Of a stretch of DNA of 64,000 nt, positions 52,147 to 61,410 are shown in pieces. The notes beneath the pieces are model-generated. The model was not told where the DNA came from, did not search any database, and saw nothing but the letters and a program-made list of their open reading frames with translations. Position 1 is the stretch's first letter. Each line of letters opens with the position of its first letter. The stretch is from NCBI GenBank assembly GCA_947494445.1, contig CANLVD010000008.1, positions 91,538 to 155,537 of the forward strand. Reading direction: 5' to 3'. Made by a program: the position numbers and the translations under genes. This DNA comes from an uncultured Paracoccaceae bacterium. GTDB lineage: Bacteria > Pseudomonadota > Alphaproteobacteria > Rhodobacterales > Rhodobacteraceae.

Positions 52147-53754
52147 CTACGACCCAACAGCCGTGCGTGCGATTTCCTGAAGGCTCTGGTAGATGCCGTA
52201 GCGTTTCTCGTGAATTCCCGTGACCGGATCGCCCGATGGCGCATAGGCGGCAGACACACGTGACATCGCAGTCATGCACTCAGACAAGCTGGCGTGTTGC
52301 CGTGCGGCGCAGGCTCCCAGCATCGCGGCTCCGAGGAGCACTGGTTCTTCTGTCTCAGGACCTACAATCGACACACCAGTGGTATCAGCCAAAAGCTGTC
52401 GCACTGCCTCGTGTCTGCTTGCACCACCGGACACGACGATGTTCGAGATGGTTGCGCCGTGTTTGGCTTGCGCCTCGATGATCTGGCGCAGGCCATAGCC
52501 AAGACCGCATAGCCCGGCGACATAAAGACTGATGAGGCTGTCCAGCGATATATCCATGTCCAGACCTGCAATGACGGCGCGCGTGCGTGGATCGGCATGC
52601 GGTGCGCGGTTTCCCAAAAATTCGGGAACCACGTGCAGATCACCCGCGACATGAACAAGCTCGCCAGGTACGGAAACCTTTGCCAACGCCCTCGCCATCA
52701 AAAAGTTGGGAACTGATTGATCGGCGGCAACTGCCAGGGCTGCCGCCTCTGCCGCTGCCGGGTGCATGGCGATCAACCGATCAATGGCGGCACCTGCGGC
52801 GGACTGACCGCCCTCGTTCAGCCACATGCCCGGCAGCATGGCCGAGTGATAGGGCCCCCAGACACCGGGCACGAAGACAGGCTCGGCTGTTGTTGTCATC
52901 GTGCAAGAGGATGTGCCGAAGACGTAAGCCATGTTCTGAACGGGAGGACCAAGCCCTTGAGCACCAACGGTCCCCACACCCCCAGCATGTGCATCGATCA
53001 GACCTGCACCGACCGGTGTTCCGGCAACAATCCCCAGCGCAGCAGCCGCCTCAAAGGTAAGGCCGTTCGACACGGGCGACCCGGGATCGACAATTTTCGC
53101 ACCAATGCGGCGGAAGCCTTCATCTGCCAACTCCTCAAGGCCGATCTGGCGAAAAAAGCCGTCATCCCAGCCACCGCTTCGGGCTACATAGGTCCATTTG
53201 CAAGTCACCGTGCAGCTTGATCGCGCGTCAGCCCCGGTTGCCTTCCACGTCAGGAAATCCGTGAGATCGAAGAACTGCCCTACCTTTGCGAAAACCTCCG
53301 GCTTGTGGCGCTTGAGCCAAAGCAGTTTTGGTGACTGCATCTCGGGCGAGATGGTGCCGCCGACATAAGCCAGCACCGGGTGACCTGTGGCATTGATCAT
53401 CTCGGTTTCGGCCATGGCACGGTGATCCATCCAGACAATGATGTTCCGTGACGGGTCTTCGCTTGGCCCCACTGCCAAAGGTGCCCCGCTTTCATCCAAG
53501 ACAACGAGGGAACAGGTGGCATCGAAACCGACGCCTGCCACGTCATGTGGCGCGACTGCGGCTGCCTTGAGTGCAGCTTGCGTGGCGGTGCATACGGCGG
53601 ACCAGATCTGATCGGAAGATTGTTCGACGATATCGGCACCTTGCCGATAAATTGTGACATCGGACACGCCACTGCCGTGCAACTGGCCCTCTGCATCGAA
53701 GACGCCTGCGCGGGCGCTTCCGGTTCCGACATCGACACCTAGAAAATACCGCAT
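52147..53754 (-). CDS. FGGY-family carbohydrate kinase, ribulokinase-like
   Basis: A 535-residue sugar kinase. The N-terminal ATPase motif 'YFLGVDVGTGSARAGVFDAE', the substrate region 'FDATCSLVVLDESGAPLAVG' and 'IIVWMDHRAMAETEMIN', the Asp in 'VGAGLIDAHAGGVGTVGAQG', the phosphate loop 'AYVFGTSSCTMTTT', and the second-domain 'NIVVSGGASRHEAVRQLLAD' fit the D-ribulokinase-like (YpCarbK) branch. It would phosphorylate a ketopentose or pentitol. Last gene of the sugar operon; its start is 34 bases after the aldolase gene. Confidence 0.88.
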   Translation of the reverse strand: MRYFLGVDVGTGSARAGVFDAEGQLHGSGVSDVTIYRQGADIVEQSSDQIWSAVCTATQAALKAAAVAPHDVAGVGFDATCSLVVLDESGAPLAVGPSEDPSRNIIVWMDHRAMAETEMINATGHPVLAYVGGTISPEMQSPKLLWLKRHKPEVFAKVGQFFDLTDFLTWKATGADARSSCTVTCKWTYVARSGGWDDGFFRQIGLEELADEGFRRIGAKIVDPGSPVSNGLTFEAAAALGIVAGTPVGAGLIDAHAGGVGTVGAQGLGPPVQNMAYVFGTSSCTMTTTAEPVFVPGVWGPYHSAMLPGMWLNEGGQSAAGAAIDRLIAMHPAAAEAAALAVAADQSVPNFLMARALAKVSVPGELVHVAGDLHVVPEFLGNRAPHADPRTRAVIAGLDMDISLDSLISLYVAGLCGLGYGLRQIIEAQAKHGATISNIVVSGGASRHEAVRQLLADTTGVSIVGPETEEPVLLGAAMLGACAARQHASLSECMTAMSRVSAAYAPSGDPVTGIHEKRYGIYQSLQEIARTAVGS

Positions 53755-53787
53755 TGCTGAATACTCCCTCTGTGACCCAAAAGACTG

Positions 53788-54468
53788 TCAGCTGCGCGGC
53801 CGCGGGACGTCATTGCTGCCTTCGGGCTCGGGCCCGAGACCATAGCTCATCCGCTGCATCTGATCTATGACACGGGCCATTTCGGCGTCCGACAAGATCG
53901 GTGGGTCGCCAAGTGCCAGTGCCTGTACATATAGGCGAGACAGCGTTTCGACCTCTGTTGCCAGCCAAAGCGTCTCTTCCAGTGTTTTGCCCACTGCGAT
54001 CTGTCCGTGCTGCCCAAGCAGACACGCACGCCGCCCATCAAGGGCCGCAAGTGCAGCGTCAGACAGCTCTTGTGTCCCGAAGGTTGCGTAGTCAGCGCAG
54101 CGAATGGTTGTGCCGCCTGCGACACCGATCATGTAGTGGAAGGCCGGGATGTTCCGGTGGTGACAGGCAAGCGTGGTCGCGTAGACCGAGTGGCAATGCA
54201 ACACGATGTCGATGTCGGGACGGTTCTTCAGAATGTCACGGTGGAACCGCCATTCCGAGGAGGGTCTGCCCCCGACGAAGGTGCCTTCGAAATCCATCTC
54301 CACCAGATCGTTTGGTTTCATCTGGTCATAGGGCAAGGAAGACGGCGTAATAAGGAACCCATCGTCAAGGCGGGCCGAGAGGTTTCCCGACGTTCCCTGA
54401 TTGATGCCGGTGGCATTCATCTGTCTGCAGGTTTCCACCATTTGCAGACGCAGCTCATGTTCCGTCAT
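53788..54468 (-). CDS. Class II aldolase/adducin-family protein, fuculose-phosphate aldolase-like
   Basis: A 226-residue protein. 'QGTSGNLSARLDDGFLITPS' is the phosphate-binding and substrate region, the catalytic Glu lies in 'SEWRFHRDIL', zinc ligands are in 'IVLHCHSVYATTLACHHRNI' (HxH) and the third His in 'CLLGQHGQIAVG'. Such enzymes split ketose 1-phosphates into dihydroxyacetone phosphate and an aldehyde. AAGGAGG supports ATG 54468; a longer form would overlap the kinase gene further. It is overlapped by the upstream kinase gene, so the two are cotranslated. Confidence 0.9.
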   Translation of the reverse strand: MTEHELRLQMVETCRQMNATGINQGTSGNLSARLDDGFLITPSSLPYDQMKPNDLVEMDFEGTFVGGRPSSEWRFHRDILKNRPDIDIVLHCHSVYATTLACHHRNIPAFHYMIGVAGGTTIRCADYATFGTQELSDAALAALDGRRACLLGQHGQIAVGKTLEETLWLATEVETLSRLYVQALALGDPPILSDAEMARVIDQMQRMSYGLGPEPEGSNDVPRPRS

Positions 54469-55889
54469 TGGGGTCGGCCTCCTTGTTGGTTTGCTGCCTT
54501 GCGCCATTGCCTTGCATAGTCGTTTAGCCCGGGAATTTCGATGGGTATCACCGTCTCAAGTGCCAGCTGTGGCGGTGAGCCGGAAAAGTCACGACTGGCC
54601 AAGTGTACTGCTCCAGCCACAACACCGCGGGTTTCGTGAGATGCTTCGGTCGGTTGGTCCGGGCGCAAAGCGGCCACCAGTTGCGTGTAAAGTGGATCCT
54701 TCAGAAATGTCCCGTCAAGGATCAGCCGCGTGCCGCCCTTCAGGACCTCAGCGCAGATGACCGTCAGCATGGCAGAGTGAAGGACCGCCAGCGCAGTGCG
54801 CTCAGGCTGGTTTTCAGGGGGTGGACCAAGAATATGACCTTGCCGCGCCGTGCCTGGAAACTGTCCGTCACTGTCGCCGAAGCTGGGCATTGCCATGATT
54901 CCTCGCGCAACAAGCCGGGTCACGACATCGGCTTCTGCGGTTTGTCCGGTCCAACCCTCCCCGGCTATGGCCGAGAATTCCCGCCCGCCCATGGTCAACG
55001 CACCGCCAACCGGTTGCCCTTTCATGTCGGCGTTAATCGTTGTCCCGCGTGATTGGTCGAGCGTCGATGTATCGGCATCCCTTGACAGGGCAACGACCCA
55101 GGTACCGGTCGAGACAAGCGTGAAATCCTGCATTCCCGAATTCAGATACCGAAAGAAATTGGCGGTCGAGTCGTGGGCCCCGGTGAGCACGAGCAAGTTT
55201 TCGGGCAGATCAAGGCGTCGGGCAAGCTCCTTGCGCACCGGCCCAAGTGGTGACCAGGCCGCCTTGAAATCCGGCATCAGACGCTGCCAGCCCTGCTCCT
55301 GAACAATGGGTGCCCAGCGTCGCTGCGGCACGTTCCACAGATGCGACTGCGCGCCCATTGCGGAATATTCCGACGCTGCAACACCTGTCAGCCACCACCC
55401 CCAGAACTGCGCAATGTTCAGATAGTGCCGCGCATTCTGGAAGGCGTCAGGCTCCCTGCGTTCCATCCATAGAAGCTGACGCGCTGCATGCGTGGATGCC
55501 ATCATAACCGGGCTGCCACGATCCTCAAAAGTGCCCGCCTTATCTCGGTACACCGCGTCAATCTCTGGCGGGCAGGCCTGCTCATAGTCGATCATCGGCA
55601 GTACGTTGCCTGGCGCAATGTCCGACGGGACCCGGCCCACAAGCACTCCCCCCGAACCATGACCAACCGGAACAAGGGTTCGGATCGGATGGCGTTTGCA
55701 AAGCTCTGAAAGCGTATCGCCCAGCCAAATTGAAATCCGCGTCAGGTCATGGTGTCGCCATGGTGCGCCGTCCAGAACGCTGTTTTGCACGGACCGGCTT
55801 TCGAGCAATGTGCCATCGCGCCGCGCAACCCAAAGATCGACGTTGGTCTTGCCGACATCAAGAACCGCAATATCCCCGGTGTCTTTCAC
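54465..55889 (-). CDS. FGGY-family carbohydrate kinase, fuculokinase/rhamnulokinase-like
   Basis: A 474-residue kinase with 'DIAVLDVGKTNVDLWVARRD' at the N-terminus (DxGKTN as in rhamnulo- and fuculokinase relatives), 'LLVLTGAHDSTANFFRYLNS' containing the catalytic Asp, 'FTLVSTGTWVVALSR' as phosphate loop, and 'GGTRLILDGTFLKDPLYTQL' in the second domain. It would make the 1-phosphate substrate for the aldolase encoded immediately downstream. It is clearly of a different branch from the 535-residue kinase, so the operon has two phosphorylation steps or two substrates. Confidence 0.88.
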   Translation of the reverse strand: MKDTGDIAVLDVGKTNVDLWVARRDGTLLESRSVQNSVLDGAPWRHHDLTRISIWLGDTLSELCKRHPIRTLVPVGHGSGGVLVGRVPSDIAPGNVLPMIDYEQACPPEIDAVYRDKAGTFEDRGSPVMMASTHAARQLLWMERREPDAFQNARHYLNIAQFWGWWLTGVAASEYSAMGAQSHLWNVPQRRWAPIVQEQGWQRLMPDFKAAWSPLGPVRKELARRLDLPENLLVLTGAHDSTANFFRYLNSGMQDFTLVSTGTWVVALSRDADTSTLDQSRGTTINADMKGQPVGGALTMGGREFSAIAGEGWTGQTAEADVVTRLVARGIMAMPSFGDSDGQFPGTARQGHILGPPPENQPERTALAVLHSAMLTVICAEVLKGGTRLILDGTFLKDPLYTQLVAALRPDQPTEASHETRGVVAGAVHLASRDFSGSPPQLALETVIPIEIPGLNDYARQWRKAANQQGGRPQ

Positions 55890-55928
55890 CGGCCTAAGCA
55901 GCGCTTGTGGATGAACACGTGGCGGCCG

Positions 55929-56777
55929 TCATATCAAACGGTACTGAGCGGCTTTGTTCCTGAGGAACGGCAAACCCTTGTCCATAACCTCTTCAAAGGA
56001 CGGGGCAACAGGGCGCCAGATGGCAAGTCCATATCCGACCTGAGGTGGCATGTTGATGAAGCTTTCCATAGCCAGCCCACCTTTGAACCCTATGGCTGCG
56101 AGCGTGGCATAGACCTCGTCCCAATCGCAGGTGCCCTCGCCGGGTGTACCGCGGTCGCTTTCGGACAGGTGGATGTATCTCAGGTGTTCGCGCGCATCGA
56201 GGATGCCGTTGCCCGCTCCCTTCTCCTCGATGTTCATGTGATAGGTGTCGAGATGGACAAAGATGTTGTCCGCGCCCACCTTCTCGATCATGTCGACGGC
56301 CTGCCATCCTGTATTGATCAGGTGGTTCTCGTACCGGTTGACCGGCTCAATCCCGAACGCGATGCCAAGGCTTTTCGCGTGTTGTGCGGCGGCCTCCAAA
56401 GCGCGCGCGATGTTGTCGTATTCGGCGGCTGTGGGCGGTACGCCCGTGCGCTCTCCGATGCCGCCATATGTGACACCTGACAGAGCTTCCGCGCCCATTT
56501 CCTTGGTCTTGTTCATCGCATCAATAAGATGTGCGATGGCCCCGTCAGGGTTGACGGAGGCCCAGTTTTCCTCCGGCAGCCCAAGCGAACAGACCGCGCG
56601 CATCTCGTGCTTTTCCAGCAGGTCGCGGGTGTGCTTGGCATCGACGATGCCGGTGTCGAGCAGAGCGATCTCGATGAAGTCCATCTCATACGCGGCAGCA
56701 GCAGGTATTGTTCTCTCGGCACCTTCACGGTCCCAATGCATGGTCCACATGCTGGTATGTACGCCAAAACCTTCCAT
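55929..56777 (-). CDS. Sugar epimerase of the D-tagatose/D-psicose 3-epimerase family
   Basis: A 282-residue TIM barrel of the xylose-isomerase-like superfamily. The metal and catalytic residues are visible: Glu in 'FGIEPVNRYENHLINTG', Asp/His in 'IFVHLDTYHMNIEEKGAGNG', His/Arg in 'IHLSESDRGTPGEGTCDWDE', and the last Glu in 'GGLAMESFINM'. These enzymes interconvert ketoses at C3 (for example tagatose/sorbose, fructose/psicose, ribulose/xylulose types). AGGAGG lies well before ATG 56777. It sits between the permeases and the kinases, as expected for the first catabolic step. Confidence 0.92.
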   Translation of the reverse strand: MEGFGVHTSMWTMHWDREGAERTIPAAAAYEMDFIEIALLDTGIVDAKHTRDLLEKHEMRAVCSLGLPEENWASVNPDGAIAHLIDAMNKTKEMGAEALSGVTYGGIGERTGVPPTAAEYDNIARALEAAAQHAKSLGIAFGIEPVNRYENHLINTGWQAVDMIEKVGADNIFVHLDTYHMNIEEKGAGNGILDAREHLRYIHLSESDRGTPGEGTCDWDEVYATLAAIGFKGGLAMESFINMPPQVGYGLAIWRPVAPSFEEVMDKGLPFLRNKAAQYRLI

Positions 56778-56779
56778 GG

Positions 56780-57772
56780 TCACGTTCCTCCTCGTCGTTT
56801 GTATCGCCACCGTTCACCAAGCCATCGAAGCGCCATCACACCGATCAGAAACAGGCCCCAGACTGCGGTGGACAAATGCTGGTTGGCACCGATCAGGTTC
56901 AAACCAGATGACAGGGCCTGCAAGATGATCAGGGCCAGAACCACTGGCAACACGCGTCCAAATCCGCCAAACGGGTCGATCCCGCCCAGGAAACAGGCAA
57001 GGACAGTGACCAGCAAAAGCGCCTCTCCATGACCCACGCGGACCGAATTGAAGCGGGCTGCCATGAGGATACCGGCAACGGCACAGATCATGCCTGAGAT
57101 GACATAGATCAGCACCAGCGTCCGGCGGGTGTGAAGGCCGGAATACTCGGCGGCCTGAATGTTCGAACCGATCATGTAGACTGAAAAGCCGTGCTTCGAT
57201 CGTTTCAGCATGATGTGCCAGACGAGTGCTGCCACCAGAAATACGATCATCGGCATGGGAATACCAAGGAAGCTGCCGTGGCCCAGCACGTTCATGTAGT
57301 CCGGGAAGCCCGATATGTCGCCGCCTCGGGTCAGGAATTCACCCAAACCGCGCAGGAAGATCATCATCGCCAGCGAGACGAGAATGGGGTGCGCGCCGAC
57401 ATAAGCCACGACCACACCCATAAGGGCACCAGATGCAGCCCCGGCCAGCAGGGCAAGAGCCGCCCCCAGAATGAACGCACCAACGCCCGCGTCTGCACCA
57501 CCGAACTGGATCAGGACCCATGCCAGCGCAAGGCCCGAGATATTGGCCTGAAAGATGATGGCAAGGTTCAACCCACCCGAAAGGATCGGCACGAGCATGG
57601 CAAGCGTCAGCAACCCCAACACTGGCATCTGAAACGCCATAGACCGCAGATTGGCACCAGTCAGAAACAAGGGCGTTGCAAGCGAAAACGCGACAAAGAC
57701 CACGACAAGAAACGCAAGCAGGGCCAAGGTCTCTCCACCAAAAGCGGCGGTTATCCTTTCACGCAAAGTCAT
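56780..57772 (-). CDS. Rbs-type ABC sugar permease
   Basis: A 330-residue BPD_transp_2 family permease with about nine hydrophobic helices. Typical stretches are 'VPILSGGLNLAIIFQANISG', 'VAYVGAHPILVSLAMMIFLR', 'YMIGSNIQAAEYSGLHTRRT' and 'VTVLACFLGGIDPFGGFGRV'. It pairs with the next permease as a heterodimer. Its start overlaps the upstream permease gene (ATGA); its stop is just before the epimerase gene. Confidence 0.93.
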   Translation of the reverse strand: MTLRERITAAFGGETLALLAFLVVVFVAFSLATPLFLTGANLRSMAFQMPVLGLLTLAMLVPILSGGLNLAIIFQANISGLALAWVLIQFGGADAGVGAFILGAALALLAGAASGALMGVVVAYVGAHPILVSLAMMIFLRGLGEFLTRGGDISGFPDYMNVLGHGSFLGIPMPMIVFLVAALVWHIMLKRSKHGFSVYMIGSNIQAAEYSGLHTRRTLVLIYVISGMICAVAGILMAARFNSVRVGHGEALLLVTVLACFLGGIDPFGGFGRVLPVVLALIILQALSSGLNLIGANQHLSTAVWGLFLIGVMALRWLGERWRYKRRGGT

Positions 57773-58764
57773 GCGGCACCTGCTTTCTCTGATCGGGATC
57801 GCCTGCCGAAACTCAGGTTTGACGACGAGATCGCCAGCAGGATTGTCGCACCGATGATCATCTGGAAGGCAAAGGGTGAGATGCCAAGAAGGTTAAGCCC
57901 GTTTTGTGTGATCGCAACGAACATGACCCCCAGAATGCACCCCACCACCGTGCCGCGCCCGCCGCCAAGACGGGCTCCGCCCAGAACAACGGCGGCCAGT
58001 ACGTCCAACTCCCGTCCGTAAAGCGCATTTGGCACAACTTCCTGCGCAATATTGACCTGCATCAGCCCACCGATCCCGGCCATCATTCCGCACCAGCCAA
58101 AGGCAACTATCTGCATCTGCCAGATGTTCACGCCCGCCCGACGCGCGCCCTCCGGGTTGTCACCAAAAGCATAAAGCTGGTGGCCAAGAGTGGTCAGACG
58201 GATCAGGCCCCATGTGGCCAGGACGCAGACAATCATGACCGCGACTGACAGGTTGAGTTCCGACCAGGTCCCATCGGCTGCCTGCCGTTCGAAGATGAAG
58301 ATGCGGTCTGTCCACCAGTCCGGCAGGTTGTAGATGTTCCGCCCGTGGGTGAAGAACATCAGCAGTCCGAAAAAGGCATTGAACGTGGCAATGGTGATGA
58401 CAATGGAGATCACCCGAAATCCGTGAATAAGAAGCGCGTTGACCAGCCCAAGACAGATCCCCAAAGCACCGGCCACAACAAAGCCAATGGCCCAGTTGCC
58501 ACCCCCGATCCCCATAAAGATCTGAGCTGCCACATATTGCACGACCGAGGCTGCCACCGCGAAAGAGATATCGATGCCGCCCGCGATCAGAACGACCAGC
58601 AGGCCGACTGCCCAGATCAGGTTCACCGCGTTGTTGTTCAGAAGTGACGTGATGTTGCCCATAGTCATGAACGTGTCAGTGCCCAGCGACAGGCCGACGA
58701 TCAGCAGGAGCAACACCACCGCGAGGCGGGCTTCCACGGGATGGGTGCGGAAGATGTCAGGCAT
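57769..58764 (-). CDS. Rbs-type ABC sugar permease, second copy
   Basis: A 331-residue permease of the same family as its neighbour ('LLVVLIAGGIDISFAVAASV', 'GFRVISIVITIATFNAFFGL', 'YAFGDNPEGARRAGVNIWQM', 'VLAAVVLGGARLGGGRGTVV'). GGAGG places the start at 58764, overlapping the end of the ATPase gene; an upstream in-frame start would extend into that gene. Two non-identical permeases per system are common in this transporter subgroup. Confidence 0.93.
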   Translation of the reverse strand: MPDIFRTHPVEARLAVVLLLLIVGLSLGTDTFMTMGNITSLLNNNAVNLIWAVGLLVVLIAGGIDISFAVAASVVQYVAAQIFMGIGGGNWAIGFVVAGALGICLGLVNALLIHGFRVISIVITIATFNAFFGLLMFFTHGRNIYNLPDWWTDRIFIFERQAADGTWSELNLSVAVMIVCVLATWGLIRLTTLGHQLYAFGDNPEGARRAGVNIWQMQIVAFGWCGMMAGIGGLMQVNIAQEVVPNALYGRELDVLAAVVLGGARLGGGRGTVVGCILGVMFVAITQNGLNLLGISPFAFQMIIGATILLAISSSNLSFGRRSRSEKAGAA

Positions 58765-60262
58765 AGATCCGCGCCTCCAGATCGGGAACACTGGTCGCAT
58801 GCGGATCATACTCACCCACGATCCGGCCTTCGGCCATGTGCAGAACGCGATCGGCGTTGAACATCACCTCGGTCACCTCGTCAGAAATCAAAAGAATTGC
58901 CAGACCCTCATCAGCCAGTTGCCGCACGATGCGGAAAATGCCAGCGCGTGCACCGACATCCACGCCGACGGTCGGGCTGTCGAGGATCAGAAGCCGCGGT
59001 TCGGTCGCAAGCCATTTCGCCAGCACAACCTTTTGCTGATTGCCACCTGACAGGGTCGAAACCGCATCTTCGGGCTGGCCAATCTTGACCGCGAGTTCCT
59101 CGATCCAGTGGCTCACAAGTTGCGACTGACGTTTTGGTGCCATCAGACCTAGCCCGTCGAGGACACGGTCGAGAACTGAGATGACCGTGTTGTCCGCAAT
59201 CGATTGCGGCTGGATAAGGCCCAAGGTCAGCCTGTCTTCCGATACATAGGCAACCCCACGGGCAATCGCATCACGGATTGAAGCAAAGCGAACCGGAGCA
59301 CCTTCCAACTGAATCTCACCTGCATCCGGGCGGCTCATGCCGATGAGAGCATGTGCCAGTTCAGTTCGGCCAGAACCGATCAATCCGATCAGGCCTAGCA
59401 CTTCGCCCCGTCGTATGGTCAGGGAAACGCCGCGAAACTCGTCATGGCGGCTTAGATCCTTGATCACCAGTACCGGTTCGGCCGAAGATCGATCCTGAGC
59501 GCTGACGGAGTTTTCCAGCAAAGCACCGGTCATCAGTTCGCCGAGGCGGGATTGGGTCATCCCTTCGGTCGGATAGACGCCAACCAGCTTTCCATCGCGC
59601 AACACGGTGACACGCTCGGCGATATCAATCACCTCAGCCAAGCGGTGGCTCACGAACACCACGGCGATGCCTTGCGATGAAAGGGTACGGACCACGTCCA
59701 GCAGCGAATCTGTTTCGCTTTGTGTCAGTGAAGCCGTTGGTTCGTCCATGAAGACCAGGCGGGCCTCGCCCATCAACGCCCGCGCAATGGCCACGATCTG
59801 GCGCTGAGCAATCGGCAAATCGCCAAGCCGTGTGTTTAAATCCAGCGGCACATTCAGACGATCAAGAACCGCCTGCACACGCGCCTTATACCGGCTTCCG
59901 AATGACACGCGCGGCATCACCCCAACCATGTCGTCAAACGCGATGTTTTCAGCCACCGTCATATGCGGGAACAAAGCAAGATCCTGCCAGATAACCGCGA
60001 TCCCCAAGGCCCGCGCTTTCGTTGGCGATATTGTGTCGAGAGGGTGTCCGAACAATTCTATCTCTGCCCCGGGATCAGGCGTGTAGACGCCTGTCACAAT
60101 CTTGATCAGGGTCGATTTTCCACAACCGTTTTCCCCGGCTAGGCAGTGCACTTCGCCTGCGCGCACCTCAAAATCAACGTTCTGCAGTGCCTTCACACCG
60201 CCAAAGGTCTTCGAGACGTTTCGAAGCCGCAGCGCTGGGGCTGTGTCTGGATCGGTTGTCAT
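58757..60262 (-). CDS. Rbs-type ABC sugar importer ATPase (two nucleotide-binding domains)
   Basis: A 501-residue tandem ATPase. The first domain has a full Walker A 'CLAGENGCGKSTLIKIVTGV' and Walker B 'LVFMDEPTASLTQSETD', with 'LPIAQRQIVAIARAL' as signature. The second has the degenerate Walker A 'LIGLIGSGRTELAHALIG', as usual in RbsA/XylG proteins, and the signature 'LSGGNQQKVVLAKWLA' with 'LLILDSPTVGVDVGARAG'. It energises the permease pair. A stem-loop lies between it and the binding-protein gene. Confidence 0.94.
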   Translation of the reverse strand: MTTDPDTAPALRLRNVSKTFGGVKALQNVDFEVRAGEVHCLAGENGCGKSTLIKIVTGVYTPDPGAEIELFGHPLDTISPTKARALGIAVIWQDLALFPHMTVAENIAFDDMVGVMPRVSFGSRYKARVQAVLDRLNVPLDLNTRLGDLPIAQRQIVAIARALMGEARLVFMDEPTASLTQSETDSLLDVVRTLSSQGIAVVFVSHRLAEVIDIAERVTVLRDGKLVGVYPTEGMTQSRLGELMTGALLENSVSAQDRSSAEPVLVIKDLSRHDEFRGVSLTIRRGEVLGLIGLIGSGRTELAHALIGMSRPDAGEIQLEGAPVRFASIRDAIARGVAYVSEDRLTLGLIQPQSIADNTVISVLDRVLDGLGLMAPKRQSQLVSHWIEELAVKIGQPEDAVSTLSGGNQQKVVLAKWLATEPRLLILDSPTVGVDVGARAGIFRIVRQLADEGLAILLISDEVTEVMFNADRVLHMAEGRIVGEYDPHATSVPDLEARIYA

Positions 60263-60283
60263 GAATTTTCTTCAGGTAAATGG

Positions 60284-60305
60284 GGACCCGCCTTTCAGCG
60301 GGTCC
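60284..60305 (-). terminator. Intercistronic hairpin between binding protein and ATPase genes
   Basis: GGACCCGC-CTTTCA-GCGGGTCC is a perfect 8-bp stem with a 6-base loop located between the binding-protein stop (60326) and the ATPase start (60262). In the direction of transcription it is not followed by a strong T run, so mRNA stabilisation or partial termination is more likely than full termination. Confidence 0.6.
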
Positions 60306-60325
60306 TTTTGAGAAAGCGGCAGGCT

Positions 60326-61312
60326 TCAGAGGCCCTTGGCCGCCAGTTCATCAACGGTGCTCTTGTTGATCTCCAAGAGGTTGTCCGTGATGATATTGCG
60401 CGTTGCCGCATCCGGGCTGACAGCACCAAGCCCTTCGATCTCGGTGCCCTCGGTGATTTCCACACCATCGACCAGCATATTGCCCAAGGTCACAAAGACC
60501 CGCCCTGCCTCAGCTGGATTCCACATGAAGCCACCCGAGATGACATCATCCTTCAGAAGCTTCTGGCCCTGACCGGGCGAGAATGGCCCAAGCACATGCA
60601 CTTTGCCGCCAAGACGACGCTCTTCAATGGCACGCCCTGCACCGATTGGACCCTGGCTGCCAAACGCTAGGAACCCGCGAAGATCGGAATTGGCCGCGAT
60701 CAGATCAAGCGCGGTCGACCGGCTGTCATCGACACTTTCGGCAACCCCGTAACGATCACCCACCGGCTGCAGCTTGTCCGAACAGTTGGCCGCCAGCCAA
60801 GCGACACCGGCATCAGCCCAAGCATTGTGCAAAGGAACCGTCAAGGAACCGACATAGACGGCAAATGTGCCGGGCTCTTCGGTTTTCTCACACAGAAGCT
60901 TTGCATGTGCCTCTCCAAACCCGTCGGCTGAGGCAAGCTCAAAATTCCAGTCAACGTTGTTCAGGCCGGGGCCTTCATGCGCGATCACCTTGATGCCCGC
61001 ATCCATGGCTTTCTTCAGAACAGGCTCGAGCGCTGCTTCGTCATTCGGTACCACGCCAATGACATCAACGCCCTTGGCGATCAGATCCTCGATTGCGCGT
61101 ACCTGAAGCGCCGGGTCAGCCGAGGTTGGCCCGATCATTTCAGCACTGACGCCCAATTCGGCGGCACGTTCCTTGATGCCTTCTTCCATGGCGTTGAACC
61201 ACGGGATACCGCCGATCTTGACCACGATTCCCATAGTTGTCTCGGCAGAAGAGCTGGCTGCTGTAAGAGCAAACGCGCAGACGGATGCTGCGAAAATAGA
61301 TTTAAGTTTCAT
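60326..61312 (-). CDS. Rbs/Rha-type ABC sugar-binding protein
   Basis: A 328-residue periplasmic protein with a signal peptide ending 'LTAASSSAETTMGIVVK'. Peripla_BP_4 fold: 'IGGIPWFNAMEEGIKERAAE', 'VRAIEDLIAKGVDVIGVVPN', 'IKVIAHEGPG', 'RGFLAFGSQGPIGAGRAIEE', 'GGFMWNPAEAGRVFVTLGNM'. It resembles rhamnose- and autoinducer-2-type binding proteins more than ribose-binding protein. The ligand is presumably the ketose, pentitol or deoxysugar handled by the downstream enzymes. First gene of the operon, transcribed away from the LacI gene. Confidence 0.92.
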   Translation of the reverse strand: MKLKSIFAASVCAFALTAASSSAETTMGIVVKIGGIPWFNAMEEGIKERAAELGVSAEMIGPTSADPALQVRAIEDLIAKGVDVIGVVPNDEAALEPVLKKAMDAGIKVIAHEGPGLNNVDWNFELASADGFGEAHAKLLCEKTEEPGTFAVYVGSLTVPLHNAWADAGVAWLAANCSDKLQPVGDRYGVAESVDDSRSTALDLIAANSDLRGFLAFGSQGPIGAGRAIEERRLGGKVHVLGPFSPGQGQKLLKDDVISGGFMWNPAEAGRVFVTLGNMLVDGVEITEGTEIEGLGAVSPDAATRNIITDNLLEINKSTVDELAAKGL

Positions 61313-61368
61313 GTTTTCCTCCCAGTTTGGCCGGCGCCCAAAGGTGGCAACTCACAGCCTAGCAAAAA

Positions 61369-61410
61369 TTGCACCATCGATTGTTCTTTGTTGCGCAATC
61401 GATGGTGCAA
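61369..61410. promoter_or_regulatory. Twin LacI-type operators (15-bp perfect inverted repeat)
   Basis: TTGCACCATCGATTG (61369-61383) and CAATCGATGGTGCAA (61396-61410) are exact inverted copies. Each contains ATCGAT flanked by near-symmetric bases (consensus CAATCGATTG), so each can be a LacI-dimer site. Their centres are 22 bp apart, two helical turns. The second copy lies inside the promoter spacer of the LacI gene, predicting autoregulation and control of the divergent sugar operon. Confidence 0.65.
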
